DNA of 64,000 nt from Loripinus fragilis (Eukaryota; Mollusca; Bivalvia; Lucinida; Lucinidae), in contig OZ026517.1 of the NCBI GenBank assembly GCA_964019695.1, positions 76,673,252 to 76,737,251 on the forward strand, written 5' to 3'. Position numbers and translations under genes: made by a program. Below the pieces are notes generated by a model, which did no database searches, was not told the DNA's origin, and was given only the letters and a program-made list of their open reading frames with translations. This document shows, in pieces, positions 1 to 10,448 of this stretch; within the stretch, counting starts at the first letter, position 1, and every line of letters begins with the position of its first letter.

Positions 1-285
1 TGATGTCCATTCTAAGGCTATGGTTCTCTTGTTGTTGATCTATTGCTTAATGTACTTCTCATTGTTTGTGGGAGTTCTGTGTTTGTCTTATTTTAGGTAT
101 GCATTACTTTGTGTTCTTCCCAGTTTTGAAATCATATTGATGAGGAAGAGAGAGCTGGTTTCTTTGTTTTATTGTCTTACAGATGTCATGTTACTGTAAC
201 TGCTCTTCCTCAAGGTGTAGTGGTGGGTTGGTTTGTAGTGTGTGATTGTGGTATTTCCTGATCATAATCAATTACTTTTATTTGA
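1..285 (+). mobile_element. PLE-1 3' tail (cut by window edge)
   Basis: Non-coding 3' part of a Penelope-like family called PLE-1 here. Diagnostic pieces in order are TCCATTCTAAGGC, TTGTTGTTGATC, GAGGAAGAGAGAGCTGGTT, GGTTGGTTTGTAGTGTGTG and CTGATCATAATCA. The same order recurs about ten times in the window. The link to a PLE comes from 11175-13109 and 39480-40474, where this tail follows the end of a PLE reading frame. Confidence 0.75.
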
Positions 286-734
286 ATCTTTGCTGTACGC
301 AAGCAAACTTATACTTTTTACATGAAAAGGGCTAAATAATCCAGTTTTGTATTAGGGTCACTTACCTGATTTGATCAACATAAAACTGTGGTATAGACAC
401 GTTGTATTTATCCCCAATAACCTACAAGTATAATGTCAGTTTGTCAGACAGCTTTTTAATATACTTTATTGATACATAGTTGCAAGTGTCGTGTAAAAGA
501 CCCCTTGTCTCAATGAAATGTAGGAATCATAATTAAACGGTATTAAACAGTATCCTCAGTTTCTTAAATATATATTCTTATTTATTTAGTATTAAATATT
601 ATATATATTATTATCTAATAAATGGGGTAAAGAAGCAAGGGCATAAACGATAAATAAATGAGGTAAAGGAGTGAGGACATTATCATTCAATCATATTAAC
701 AGTGTGAAAGCTATGCAAGAAGTTCCAAGTCTTT
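286..734. other. No gene seen
   Basis: AT-rich spacer with TATATATTATTA runs. No splice sites, domain or repeat was recognised. Confidence 0.5.
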
Positions 735-875
735 TCATGGGGCCATCCATTCTGAGGCAGCGGTTCCTTGTTGTTCATTCATTCTTTATTGATGCTCTAC
801 TCTTTTGGAGGATTTTGTAAGTGGTAACTGAGGAAGAGAGAACTAATTACTTTACTTTAACTGTGTACATGCTTT
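735..875 (+). mobile_element. PLE-1 tail fragment, diverged
   Basis: Contains CCATCCATTCTGAGGCAGCG, TTCTTTATTGATGC and GAGGAAGAGAGAAC in family order, with deletions between them. It lacks the CTTACTTT 3' end. Confidence 0.55.
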
Positions 876-2336
876 TGTGTTGTGGTCAGTGCTCTGTGTT
901 TCTTTCCCACAGTGCAGTGGGCCAAGTGGGAGTGGCGATGTACTTAGATATTTTCATTTATATGCTCTCTTGTCCCATTTTCTAGGGTTAAAACCTTTCA
1001 CTTTCATTATTTTTAATTGTTTTCAGAAAATAAATTATTTTATAGGTATGAAGATTGAGTGGATAACTTTTAGGGTCATCGAAAACCCAGACTAATTTTG
1101 GGGGTTATTACCATGAATTTAGGTTCTTTTCTTAAAGTGAAGCTAAAGAATAAGAATATATTGGGGGTCAAAAATTTTTGGAGTAATCCTGATATTGTGT
1201 GGGCTAAACAACAGATGTCAGTCCAAACCTACATAGCAGGCAAAATAAGAATACTCCTATAGGGCAGTGGGTTGGTCTGTAGCGTGTGATTGCACACTGT
1301 AGAGTGTGATAGTAAATGGTCATACTCACTTGTTTTATGCTGTCTATATAGTTGGCTACATGAACTTACTGGTATCAATTCTATAAGAGTGTTGACTGGT
1401 AGATTTTCCATGACTTCCAATGATATCGTTGTCTCAAATACAGTGGTTATATTTGATGTGTATACTGCAATTGTTTGACAAAAATCACATCGTCTAGAAA
1501 AAAGAACCATGGCATAAGAAAACTAACAAATAAGAGTGTGCACCAAATCTGACCAGAGTCTTTATTGTGTGCTCAATGGGAAACTAAAGATCTAGGCTTT
1601 CTTCATGCCAACAGCCTATAATTCAGACCAACTCTGTTGTTTTTTCTCATTTTACAACTCAAGCTATGGTTTTATTGCTTGACAATATTTACCTGGCACT
1701 CATTGATCTTTGACATAATTCAGTCACGTTTGGCATGTATTCACTATCCTTTAAGTAAGTGAAATTTACACGGCTGAGTCCGTTGATTAGTTACAAGACG
1801 GTTAACTGATACTCCAAATTTCGATGGTTTCATTCCGTCACAATATAATTCATTTTAAGCATGATCTTTAAATTTATATAATTTTTAAGTTATGGTATGT
1901 TTTATAACAACCTCGTCAAAATCCGTCACATGCTTGTCAATCGTTGCGGTGACAACAGTGTACAGTTCTTTTCCTACATGGACAAAGGTTCTTCTAATGA
2001 CGCAAATATCCTGAATCGCCCATTGAATAAATTACGAGTTGTCCTGCCCTGAATGTTTCTCAAAATAATTTGATACTTGGCGATGATTCTTTTATCTTTA
2101 GATTGTCTTTATCTCTACCTTTTATTTTTAAGTTTACCTTTTATCTTTATCTTTACCTTTTATTTTTAAGTTTTCTCTAACATTAGTAAAACCATATTTA
2201 TATGAGTTTTAACGGCATATGCATGAGTGCCCGGCAAATCTTGTCAAGCAATAACTCTCTCCAATTGTAAACATTCTAAAGCATTACGAAAATGCAACTG
2301 CTATATATAGGGCAGCATGTGACCGTTAGCTTCAAA
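876..2336. other. No gene seen; short ORFs only
   Basis: Reading frames of up to about 90 codons occur on both strands around 1229-1510, overlapping each other and without domains or a splice context. A TATATATAGGG stretch occurs at about 2301. Pyrimidine-rich TTTATCTTTACC repeats lie at 2090-2170. Nothing coding is supported. Confidence 0.5.
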
Positions 2337-2582
2337 GTTTTACTGACCGTTCCAAGGGCGGTACTTCTTTTGTGGATCTTTTATGTTTTTGTTCTGTCTT
2401 GTGTTTGCTATGTCTTTGTGCGCGTCTGTTTATATGTGATTTGTGGTCACCTGCTGGGAAAGGACTGACCTCTCGGCTCTCGTTTGTGTTGTCTACTGTG
2501 AGTTTGTCACTTTCCCATTGGTATCCTGGCGCAGGTGTGGTACTTGATTGTATCGATTCCTGATCTTTGCACCCTTACTTAC
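2337..2582 (+). mobile_element. PLE-2 3' tail
   Basis: Nearly identical to the 3' ends of the PLE copies at 26155-26398 and 51752-51998: TTTTACTGACCGTTCCAAGG, GTACTTCTTTTGTGGATC, CACCTGCTGGGAAAGG, ending in ATTCCTGATCTTTGCACC and CTTACTTACTTT. This is a 5'-truncated insertion of about 246 bp that ends directly against a SINE. Confidence 0.8.
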
Positions 2583-2955
2583 TTTCAAAGAGCTGCATTG
2601 CGCAATGGATAGTGAGGCTGATTGCAGGTACAGGGATCATGATCCCTATAGCAGCCTGGTCCCATACTTTTGTTGGGATTGATACCGTCATTCGTCTCTT
2701 GCTGATCGAAGGAGGTTGTTTTGCTATTATTGTCTTACAGATGTATTGTTATTATAAATGTTCTGTGGCTCTTTCTCACGATGCCATATGTTGGTCTGCA
2801 GTGTGTGATTGTGGTATATCCTGATCATACTCACTTACTTTTTGGTGTCAGATACAGGCCAAAGTATATGCACGAGGTACTGGTTAACCGCATAGTCAAA
2901 CTTGTCAGCAAAAAGTATGGTGTAGTTAATTGACCTTCCCGATATGACCAAAGGA
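2583..2955 (+). mobile_element. tRNA-derived SINE, split by a PLE-1 tail
   Basis: The two halves (2583-2712 and 2843-2955) align with the complete SINE at 44035-44355. Shared blocks include CCTGGTCCCATACTTTTGTTG, AAGTATATGCACGAGGTACTGG and TTAACCGC. A weak A box (TTGCGCAATGG, 2598-2608) and B-box-like ATGATCCC are visible. The copy is old: the 3' domain GTCCCGCATGACC reads TTCCCGATATGACC here. Confidence 0.7.
2713..2842 (+). mobile_element. PLE-1 tail inserted in the SINE
   Basis: A 5'-truncated PLE-1 end of about 130 bp: TATTGTCTTACAGATGTATT, TTGGTCTGCAGTGTGTGATT, then TCCTGATCATACTCACTTAC and the terminal TTTT. It sits between two SINE halves that are contiguous in the copy at 44 kb. Confidence 0.75.
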
Positions 2956-4568
2956 CTAGGATGCAAAACTACAATCAAAACAAAACCAAAGTAGTGTGCC
3001 ATGTGTTAAGAAGTGGTAGAAGAAGTAGGTTGTGCGGCCACCAAAGACATACACCTGCCTGGACATCCACTGAGTCGACAGAGTCTTATCATTGCCCCAA
3101 CTCTCATCTTAAGATACCCTGAATCCTTAGTCTACACTGAGTGCAAATGATACTTTTTATGTTCCACAAAAGGGTAATATTAACATACTTGTTGCTTTGT
3201 GTGTTCTTCTGTCCAATAAAACATGCTACTTTTCTCGCACCACAAATTTGGGATTTCCCTTGTTTTTACCCATGTGAGACAATGCTCTCTTACTTATATG
3301 TACCAGCTCATGGGACAGATTAAAAACGAACAACCGCACGTAGCCCACACGCTGGTGGCACGTCGATCCGTGACGTCATTGAAATGTTAAAATGACGTCA
3401 TCATGTCGCATTTAAGCGAAATCAGGATTTGCTGGAAGCCTGTTCATTTTTCCCCAATATGAAATGGGGTACTTATTGGTGAGCAAGAAAAAGAATTCAT
3501 TATTCGTGTGAGGTTAGGATAGAAAAATCCGTTCATCATGGTCACCATTTGTCATCACTCGTCAAGCCTCGTGATGCCAACCGGTGATCCTTGGGACAGA
3601 CTTTTCTATACCATCCTCACACTCATCAAGGATCCTTATACTCTCACCTGATTTCAACAAGAATTTATAAGAATCTCTTCAAAATCAAGAGTAGATGCGC
3701 ATATCGTCAAGCTTTAATGGTTGGCTCATTTATCTAGCGTTAGCGTCCGTTGTTGTTCTATAAAATCTTACCAAAGGAATTTTAAGATATTTTCAGTTGA
3801 ACATACAGTTTGAAGTGTAAATGCGCATATCGACGGTATATAATGATTTTTCTTGGAGTAACAACTCTTTGATAAAATCTTGTATTAAATTTTGTCTGCT
3901 TGAGTTTTTAGCAACAACTGACTAGATTTAAATGTATATTTACCGAAAAATTATACAAAGGATTATGTGTCATCATCAATGCAAAAGTTTGCCTTCGATT
4001 GATCTGAAGCACGACGATGTTTGTTATTGTAAAAATGAGCCAGGCCATAAAATTTTGGCAACTTATACCATTAAAAATGTGAAGGCTCAGATTAGCATGT
4101 GCATGCATGCAGTTTAGAATGACCCTTAACTACTTGCACACAATATACAAAGGCTGTTTCTATGCTAAAACTAAAATATGGCATTTTGGCCAACTAGATA
4201 GTTGAGTTTGCATTTTAATAGGTAACTTAACCATTTCTTTAATAAATATTCATTCTAAGTTTCCCCACTAAAAATAGTCATAAAAATAAACTTTCATGTT
4301 TGTACATAGAACAAACAAATTACTTGTCAGTCCAACTAGTGTGGGATCATACCTATTCATGTTTCCATTAGCAAACATAGTAATCTTACAAGAGGTGCCT
4401 GGTCTGGGAAGGATCTGCTCTGTTTGCACAAGTGTTGAAAGGTGTCGCTATGAGGTAGAGGGTTAATGCATACATGGAATGCCCAGGGCCAGAACGTTTT
4501 GTCAGAGGGGATCCAACTTTGAAAGTTTTATTTATGAGGGGGATCTAAATACCACTATAAGCGGGTCA
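2956..4568. other. Intergenic or intron; no gene seen
   Basis: No domain-bearing frame. Two short overlapping ORFs near 3908-4117 on opposite strands have no support. Contains the CRE-like pair listed separately. Confidence 0.5.
3371..3400. promoter_or_regulatory. Two CRE palindromes
   Basis: Perfect TGACGTCA at 3371-3378 and 3393-3400, 22 bp apart, in a locally GC-richer stretch. TGACGTCA is the canonical CREB/ATF site. No promoter or transcript start is visible next to it, so function is only a possibility. Confidence 0.35.
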
Positions 4569-4734
4569 TCATCCGCGCCCCAACGAAACCTTGAATGCTG
4601 GCTTGATAGCATAGTAATTTTCTAGTGGATCCGGACCAGTATTGCTAAGAAACTCTATATTTTTGTGATTCTTCATGTGGGTCCAGACCCCCTGTCCCCC
4701 CTCTGGATCCGCCCATACATAGTAGAAACCTAAC
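4569..4734 (-). repeat. Dispersed repeat abutting cadherin exon D
   Basis: Short interspersed repeat of unknown class. Its core (GGATCCAGAGGGGGGACAGG and GGTCTGGACC, then CAATACTGGTCCGGAT) recurs at about 20985-21075 with roughly 85 percent identity by eye. It starts one or two bases past the inferred donor of exon D. Read through, it would add an in-frame tail beginning WADPEGGQG. Confidence 0.7.
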
Positions 4735-4946
4735 CTGTCTGTTTGAACAGCTGGGTTATCACACGCTTCAACAATCATGCTGTATTCATGGGATGGCAAA
4801 ACAGGCCAAATTAATACAACATCACCACTGATCTCATCCAGAATGAGTGGAAACTGTGATGCAATCCCAGAATTCCAGGAAGAATGTATGCTGTATGTAA
4901 TATTAGAATTGCCAGAGTGTTCTTCATCATCGTCTGTTGCATTAAT
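4735..4946 (-). CDS. Cadherin exon D (most 3' in window)
   Basis: Exon between the acceptor TTTTCATTTTCAG and a donor CAG|GTTAGG; 212 bp, so it ends two bases into a codon. It encodes INATDDDEEHSGNSNITYSI, then FPLILDEISGDVVLI, then HEYSMIVEACDNPAVQTDR, a near-complete cadherin repeat body. The usual LDRE calcium motif between the GDV strand and the EYSM strand is absent (LPSHEYSM instead), so this repeat may bind less calcium. The donor is inferred. The frame stays open about 50 codons further, but that part is a dispersed repeat (4569-4735), so it is read as intron. No later exon was recognised in 1-4734. Confidence 0.85.
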
Positions 4947-5291
4947 CTGAAAATGAAAAAAAAAACTAAATGGAAGGTTAAACAAATTGTAAACAATGAA
5001 GAAATGATAATATTAATAGCATCCTGTTAAATATTTTCTGCTGAAGGTAATTTGGTAAGAAAGGGAGTTTTACAACAGCATTGGGGAAAAGGCAAAATTT
5101 ATTATTGTGATTGTTATAACATATGTGTAGAGTCACTTTTTAAAGCGCAGTTATGATGTATGTTTGAATTGTTTTGCTACCCTCCTACACACACTTTGTG
5201 TGAGCATTGAATGCTCTGACGAGACTTTACAAAGGTCATACCTTTCCTTTTTTTATATTTTTATCCTTCTTGCCTATGAACTAAAAAGTAA

Positions 5292-6287
5292 ATGAGTATG
5301 ATCAGGAAATACCAAAATCACACACTGCAGACCAACCCGCGGCACCATGAGGAAGAGCCACATAATATATATGGCTCGGCACTTGGCAATCCTGGTCCGA
5401 CAGGGGCAGGAGCAGTGATCTACTACAATGGATTGGAAGAAGAACCCATCTGCATCTCTAAACCAGTATGCTCAAATGGTAACAATTACATAGGTGAACT
5501 AATAGGCATTCAAACAGCATTACAACATCTGGTAGAACAACAGAACCTTAAACATTCAATTCATATATTTGTGGACTGTCAACCTGCCATCATCTCAGCG
5601 TTTGGTACAGAAATTCCAAAACACAACGTTGATGTTATTTTAAATATCAGACAAATATCTTCAACCCTTCAAAATAACGGTCACAGCTTGTTTGTTCATT
5701 GGATTCCTGGCCATAAAGATTTTAAAGGCAATGAATTGGCAGATTGCTTAGCCAAAAATGCGGCAAAAGAAATGATAGGGAAAAAAGAAGACTTTTTTGA
5801 AGGGGTAGCAGACAGGTCAATACTACTAACATTGATGAAACAAGAAGTAACAGAAAAATGGCAGAAGATTTATGTCAATTCCCCCAAATCTGACACATTA
5901 CAAGATGTTATTACAGAAGTAGGGAAATCACAGCCTAGCATTGGAGATAGAAAGGTTGAAGCCATTATAAATCAACTCATTACTGGTCAAGTTGGTTTAA
6001 ACTACTTAACATCAAAAATTGACAAAAATAAATCCCCTAACTGTGACTTATGCTCAGAAAAAGAAACAATTGACCATTACATATTCAAGTGTCAAAAGTA
6101 TGATTCACAACGACAGGTTCTTGAAAGAGAAATAGAGGAAATCCTAGCCAGAAACACAATAATCCAGACAGATATCAACCTTAAAGTCTTGACAGGAAAT
6201 ATAGATGGAATATGCAGGGCTATTAATTTGGAGTTAAAGACAGCATTCGGCACGTTCCTGAGATCTACAGGAAGACTCATTAACTAG
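5292..6287 (+). CDS. RNase H end of a LINE polyprotein (truncated)
   Basis: 331-codon open frame; only the part from about residue 28 (base 5373) belongs to the LINE, the earlier codons being PLE-1 tail DNA. Visible are GSALGNPGPTGAGAV, the helix YIGELIGIQTAL with the catalytic Glu, FVDCQPAI with the second Asp, and HWIPGHKDFKGNELAD with the His/Asp end of the RNase H site. A zinc-binding CDLCSEKETIDHYIFKC follows. The first catalytic Asp is lost: the insertion begins with AT followed by GGC, where family members have an Asp codon before Gly-Ser. The enzyme would degrade the RNA of RNA-DNA hybrids; this copy should be inactive and lacks its reverse transcriptase. Confidence 0.85.
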   Translation: MSMIRKYQNHTLQTNPRHHEEEPHNIYGSALGNPGPTGAGAVIYYNGLEEEPICISKPVCSNGNNYIGELIGIQTALQHLVEQQNLKHSIHIFVDCQPAIISAFGTEIPKHNVDVILNIRQISSTLQNNGHSLFVHWIPGHKDFKGNELADCLAKNAAKEMIGKKEDFFEGVADRSILLTLMKQEVTEKWQKIYVNSPKSDTLQDVITEVGKSQPSIGDRKVEAIINQLITGQVGLNYLTSKIDKNKSPNCDLCSEKETIDHYIFKCQKYDSQRQVLEREIEEILARNTIIQTDINLKVLTGNIDGICRAINLELKTAFGTFLRSTGRLIN

Positions 6288-6510
6288 AATTCATACAGCT
6301 ATAATTATATACAAAAAAGAAAAGAATCATAAGAATTTATTATATATTATTCAATTAATTTAAATTTTATCAAAAGAAAACAAAAATATAACTCGCTCGA
6401 AGACCTATTTCACTTAGAGTTTTGCACCTAGAGAAAGCATAGTTCAAAGAAGCACCAAGAGGATACAGCCAGTGTTATATTGGCAGAAGAATCAACAACA
6501 ACAACAACAA
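5371..6510 (+). mobile_element. 5'-truncated I/Nimb-type LINE with (CAA)6 tail
   Basis: An 1,140-bp insertion flanked by the perfect 9-bp duplication ATAATATAT (5362-5370 and 6511-6519) and ending in six CAA units (6493-6510). The simple-repeat tail and the RNase H plus CCHC-like end of the protein fit I-superfamily LINEs. It lies in a PLE-1 tail. The reading frame has no stop or frameshift, so the insertion is probably young. Confidence 0.85.
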
Positions 6511-6947
6511 ATAATATATTGTGTAACGTAACATTTGAAAGACTATAAAAGCAAAGCAACCAGCTTTCCCTTCCTCTTAAAGATGATCGCAAAATTAGAA
6601 TGGACACAAAGTAATGCATAACAAAACCGACACAGAACCCCGATAAACAATGGTCAGTACATCAAATAATATATCAACAACAACGGATCCACCGCTTCCG
6701 AATGGACAGCAACCTACGCCACCGGGCAGGTGCTTAAATGCATTTTACTGACGCCAAATCTTTGCCCTAGATTCTGCTATCATTAAAACACAAACATGTT
6801 TAGCTCGCATGTGGGATTTCTAACTAATGCAATATATCATCACAGAGTTTCACATTAGTCTTTCCCAATGCTGTTATGGGCAAGCAATATCACATTGTAC
6901 ATCTACATTCAGTAGATATAATCAATATCTGGCAAAGGTGTCAGTAT

Positions 6948-7251
6948 GGTGACTCTTTAGCTCAGTGGTTAGAGCACTGGACTTGCATCATGTCGACCCA
7001 GGATAGATCCCAAGAGAGGGTGCAGGAATATTCCAATTATGCTTTACATTTGTTCACACTGATACATGTAATAGCACCGGATGTTACTACAATGAACTGG
7101 TGCAGGCTAGATTCCACACTGGAGTTTTGCGGAAAATGGCGGAAAAGGTAAATATGATCTGTACCTGTTGACTTTATGATTTCTTTATAAGCTGACATTT
7201 ATTTTATATGTGATGACATAATTCCTGATCTTTGCCTGCTTACTTACTTAG
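6948..7251 (+). mobile_element. tRNA-derived SINE with a PLE-like 3' end
   Basis: The head reads as a tRNA-like pol III promoter: A box TAGCTCAGTGG (6958-6968), then TTAGAGCACTGGACTTGCA, and B box GGATAGATCC (7001-7010), 33 bp later. A tRNA-unrelated body of about 210 bp follows. The end, ATTCCTGATCTTTGC then GCTTACTTACTT (7221-7250), nearly matches the last 30 bp of the PLE-2 family (26368-26398, 51966-51998, 2551-2582). The body is unlike the SINE at 44 kb. A weak AATATC pair (6932, 7253) may be the target duplication. Confidence 0.65.
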
Positions 7252-8564
7252 AATATCCTGACACATGAAAGCATTGCAGCAGGAAGCGGTCATTTTTGTT
7301 CGCTCATACAATTGGCAATGAAATGTCATCAGAAGATTGCAAGCTGATGCCACATTATTTTAAAACTATTTCATTTTCCTGTTTTACTGATTAATATGTT
7401 CTTTGGAGACAAAGCAAATGCTAAGAAATGCAAAGCATGTACATGGTGATCCAAAATATCTGATACTGTTTGAGGTTGAATAAATAAATGCCCACTTACA
7501 CAAAAACTGTATGTTATATACCATTGGAAAGTGACTGTCACAAGTTTTTCTCATAAAAAGAGTACTGTAAGACGATCACGTTATAACGTCTGGGTTAGTT
7601 TTCAAGATGGCTACGTCATATCACAAGAAGTTAAGCTCTATGCTAGATCTATATTATTGTCATAAACATGATACACACAAATTATTCTGAAGATAAAAGG
7701 GCCACAAAGATTTAAGTAAATTGGTGCATTAATATAATTTAACAGAGTGGATCAGTTTAGGATTGCCAACACAACAACAAATTGGACGTCATGTTACAGA
7801 TTGGGTGTAAATTTTGATTAGATTCATTACCATTTCTTTGTCAATTAATTGTAATGTTCAATAAAACTTGGAAACCTCTAGGCATATTGATATTTAAAGT
7901 CGAGTGATGTATGTAACATTACAAGATCCAAACTTGAGTCAAATAAATAGAGAGTAGTATTGTGTCGTATTATATAAGACTAATAGTACGTTTAATACTG
8001 AATAAGTATAGCTTCAAATTATCTAGTTCAATTGAAATTCGTAAGTTGAAATCTATTGGTATCAGATCCAAACCATTAATGCAATCATAAGAATGATTTC
8101 CTATCAAACGATGGAATGCTGGGGGACTCAAAATATATTAGTGAGATGATAATTTTAAGTAATTACGACATATCTTTGGAATGAAAGTATTGAAAACATT
8201 TTATATAATTTTAAAACCAATGGAGTCATTTCAACTAAACTACTGATATTTTAAGCTTTAAAGGATTCTGATCCTGAGGGTTCAAAACTTTTTCAAGCTC
8301 AACTCAAAAAAGCATTTAATAAAATCTGCCAATTATTTTAAAATGGAAACAACTGCTGGCCTTTTAACATGTATTTGCAGGATAGATAAAATATCTGAGC
8401 GACTTAAGACAAGAGAAGTCTTTTTTTAGTATTTTGTTCTTATGAGCAGTTCAAATTCCATGCTCATTTGAAATGAGCATGTCAAAGTTTTATAGCCTCA
8501 GGGCCAGAGATATTTTCAATTAAATGAATATTTTTTTTAAATTGACTTCATACCAAATACATAC
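7252..8564. other. Cadherin intron; no other feature
   Basis: AT-rich, no gene. A 23-nt palindrome CATGCTCATTTGAAATGAGC... occupies 8459-8481 (11-bp arms around a single G). Confidence 0.55.
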
Positions 8565-8717
8565 CGTTCCAACTACTGATCCAGTCTCTGTGAAATTAAA
8601 TCTGAAGGTGTAAATATCCAGACTAAATTTTGGTGTGTTGTCATTCACATCTAACAGTGTTACTAGAACAGAAGCATTGTTCACAGAAAAGTTTCCAAAC
8701 GCATCAACAGCAACTAC
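8565..8717 (-). CDS. Cadherin exon C
   Basis: This 153-bp exon (51 codons, phase 0) starts after the acceptor TTTTGCAG and ends at the donor ACG|GTATGT. It carries VVAVDAFGN (the AxDxGx motif), VLVTLLDVNDNTPKF (linker motif DxNDN and the start of the next repeat) and FTETGSVVGT. The last residues lead straight into INATDDD of the exon at 4946, completing the XEX and DXD calcium sites of the next repeat. It is the first exon after the very long transposon-filled intron. Confidence 0.92.
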
Positions 8718-9144
8718 CTGCAAAACAAATATTAATTATATATACATGCGAATTAACGCAGTCTGGTCCTCACTTGTTTTGATTATTCTAGCTAGCTTAT
8801 TTGGTTCTGTTGCCTTCAAACATCACACAAAGCTTTCTCAAATGCAAGGTAAATTTATATGAAATATTAAATGCTCTATGACATGCTAAGATTTTAATCT
8901 AATTATACTCACGCTGATTCGTCATTACATATGGGCACCGGAAACAATGTACACGTTTCGTAAATCTTACATATAGGTTATGGATAAAAGGCGCATAGTT
9001 GTTATGGCGTATCCGTCAGTGCACATTCAATATTAATCTACACTAAATGCTAAGGTCTTCAATTATTCCAAAACTCTCACTGACCCTGCAAATAATGATA
9101 AATTTTGTCTTGAATATCATTAAATGACCCTGATGTGGTACACA

Positions 9145-9385
9145 TGTTTTGGCGATTTTCCTGATAGTGGAAATACAACAAAAAGAAATTTTCGATAGTA
9201 ATTTTCTAAACTTCGATTGGGCCTTGGCCATAATGGCGTCAACTTTCAATACTTTTCACTACTTAGCAACAACGTCAAGATCATGTTAACGTGCGGTGCG
9301 TGACGTCAGAAAATGCGTTACAAATGATGTTAATTATTTGTATCGTTAAGTCCAATTATAAACTCTAGGAGGAGACTTTTTCCCG
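9145..9385 (-). mobile_element. BEL/Pao-associated leader or LTR fragment
   Basis: About 235 bp that align with 43655-43870, the sequence just upstream (on the minus strand) of the BEL/Pao gag-like relic. Shared blocks are TGGCGATTTTC, GATAGTGGAAAT, GTCAAGATCA, GTTAACGTG and ATAAACTCTAGGAGGAGA. A 68-codon minus frame (9249-9043) overlaps but has no recognised domain. It may be a solo LTR or leader remnant; no complete LTR ends were found. Confidence 0.5.
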
Positions 9386-10199
9386 TCTATTATCCCTCCT
9401 CCAAATGTCTTATTTTGATAACGTTTAAACTGCTAATGTTTGTCTTCAGTATTCACTACAAGGAAGGTATACATTATAAACTTCTTTTTAACTGCTTGTT
9501 ATTTAAACTAATAAAAACTTGTTTTTTAAACGTATCAAAATATATACTTCAAGCTGAAAAGGTCAGCTCCCTCCTTAGGGAATTTTGAAAACTCGCCCTA
9601 TATTAAAGAAAAGTTCAAGCTGTGTCTTTAAGAGGCGTTTGCACTCTGTACGTTGGGGCGTTTGCCTGTAACGGCCTGTTACATATGTTATTGTAACAAA
9701 CTAAGAAGAAAAAGTAAAATGAAAGGTTGAGCTACAGAAAGAAGACATTAAGCTATCCACTTATTTAAATTACTTATGTAGTCAGCAAGCCGGATGACTA
9801 AGTAACGACAAAAACATTTTACACCAAATAACAGCTTCCAAGGGTGTTATGTGCGTTAAACAGATTAAATTTCTCCTTTGGAAATTGTAATTGTAACTTG
9901 CATCATTTACTTTTACAGCCAATTTGTGCATTTTTCAACTGTTTTAATCTTAGTTTACTAATAAATTTTTACTAATAGAAAAACAACAACAAAGTTTGCT
10001 TTTCTATCTTAAAGTATGTTGTCTGAAATGAGCTGTTAACCAACCCTATCCCATATTTTAAAATTTTGATAACTATTATTGGAGATTATTAGAGAAATGT
10101 ATATGAAAATTTTTGACACTGGTGGATATCTTACATTTTTGGGACTGTCTTGCTCATACCATAAAGAATCAGAAATTTTAAAGTTAATATTTTTGTGCT
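9386..10199. other. No gene seen
   Basis: AT-rich intron sequence; no repeat or domain recognised. Confidence 0.5.
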
Positions 10200-10325
10200 T
10201 CATTAACAGCAGAATCTAGGGCAAAGATTCGGTACCAGTAAAATGTATTTAAGCTTCCCAGTGGGTTACGCTACTGTCCGTTCTAAGGCGGTGGTTCTGC
10301 TGTTGTTGTTTAACAATAAATAAAA
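10200..10325 (+). mobile_element. PLE-1 tail fragment
   Basis: AACAGCAGAATCTAGGGC, ACCAGTAAAATG, CTACTGTCCGTTCTAAGGCG and TTGTTGTTTAACAATAAATA are in family order. It stops before the PLE-1 3' end. Confidence 0.65.
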
Positions 10326-10448
10326 CTAAATAGTAGATAAGGAGTATCATGCCAGATTGTCACGCCTGGGCAACCGAAAATGTAGATTTCTACGTCTGTT
10401 ATCAAATTGTTCTAATTAATTATTTTACTGTCTTTCGTTATTACAGAG

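Larger units (their letters stand above)
5291..6860 (-). mobile_element. PLE-1 tail, split by a LINE
   Basis: Two parts, 5291-5370 (AGTATGATCAGGAAATACC, ACACTGCAGACCAACCCG) and 6511-6860 (AAGCAAAGCAACCAGCT, CCGACACAGAACCCC, CTTAAATGCATTTTACTG, TCTTTGCCCTAGATTCTG), form one reverse-oriented PLE-1 tail when the LINE between them is removed. The uninterrupted copy at 50106-50490 shows the original order. Confidence 0.8.

Noticed and set aside
877..1095. 72-codon plus-strand ORF
   Set aside because: No domain, no splice context, and low-complexity hydrophobic content from AT-rich DNA.
4569..4734. In-frame extension of cadherin exon D to a stop
   Set aside because: The extension is a dispersed repeat with a second copy at 20975, and a donor site precedes it, so it is read as intron.
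6958..7010. A functional tRNA gene
   Set aside because: A and B boxes are present but the cloverleaf is not complete, and the sequence runs on as a SINE body.
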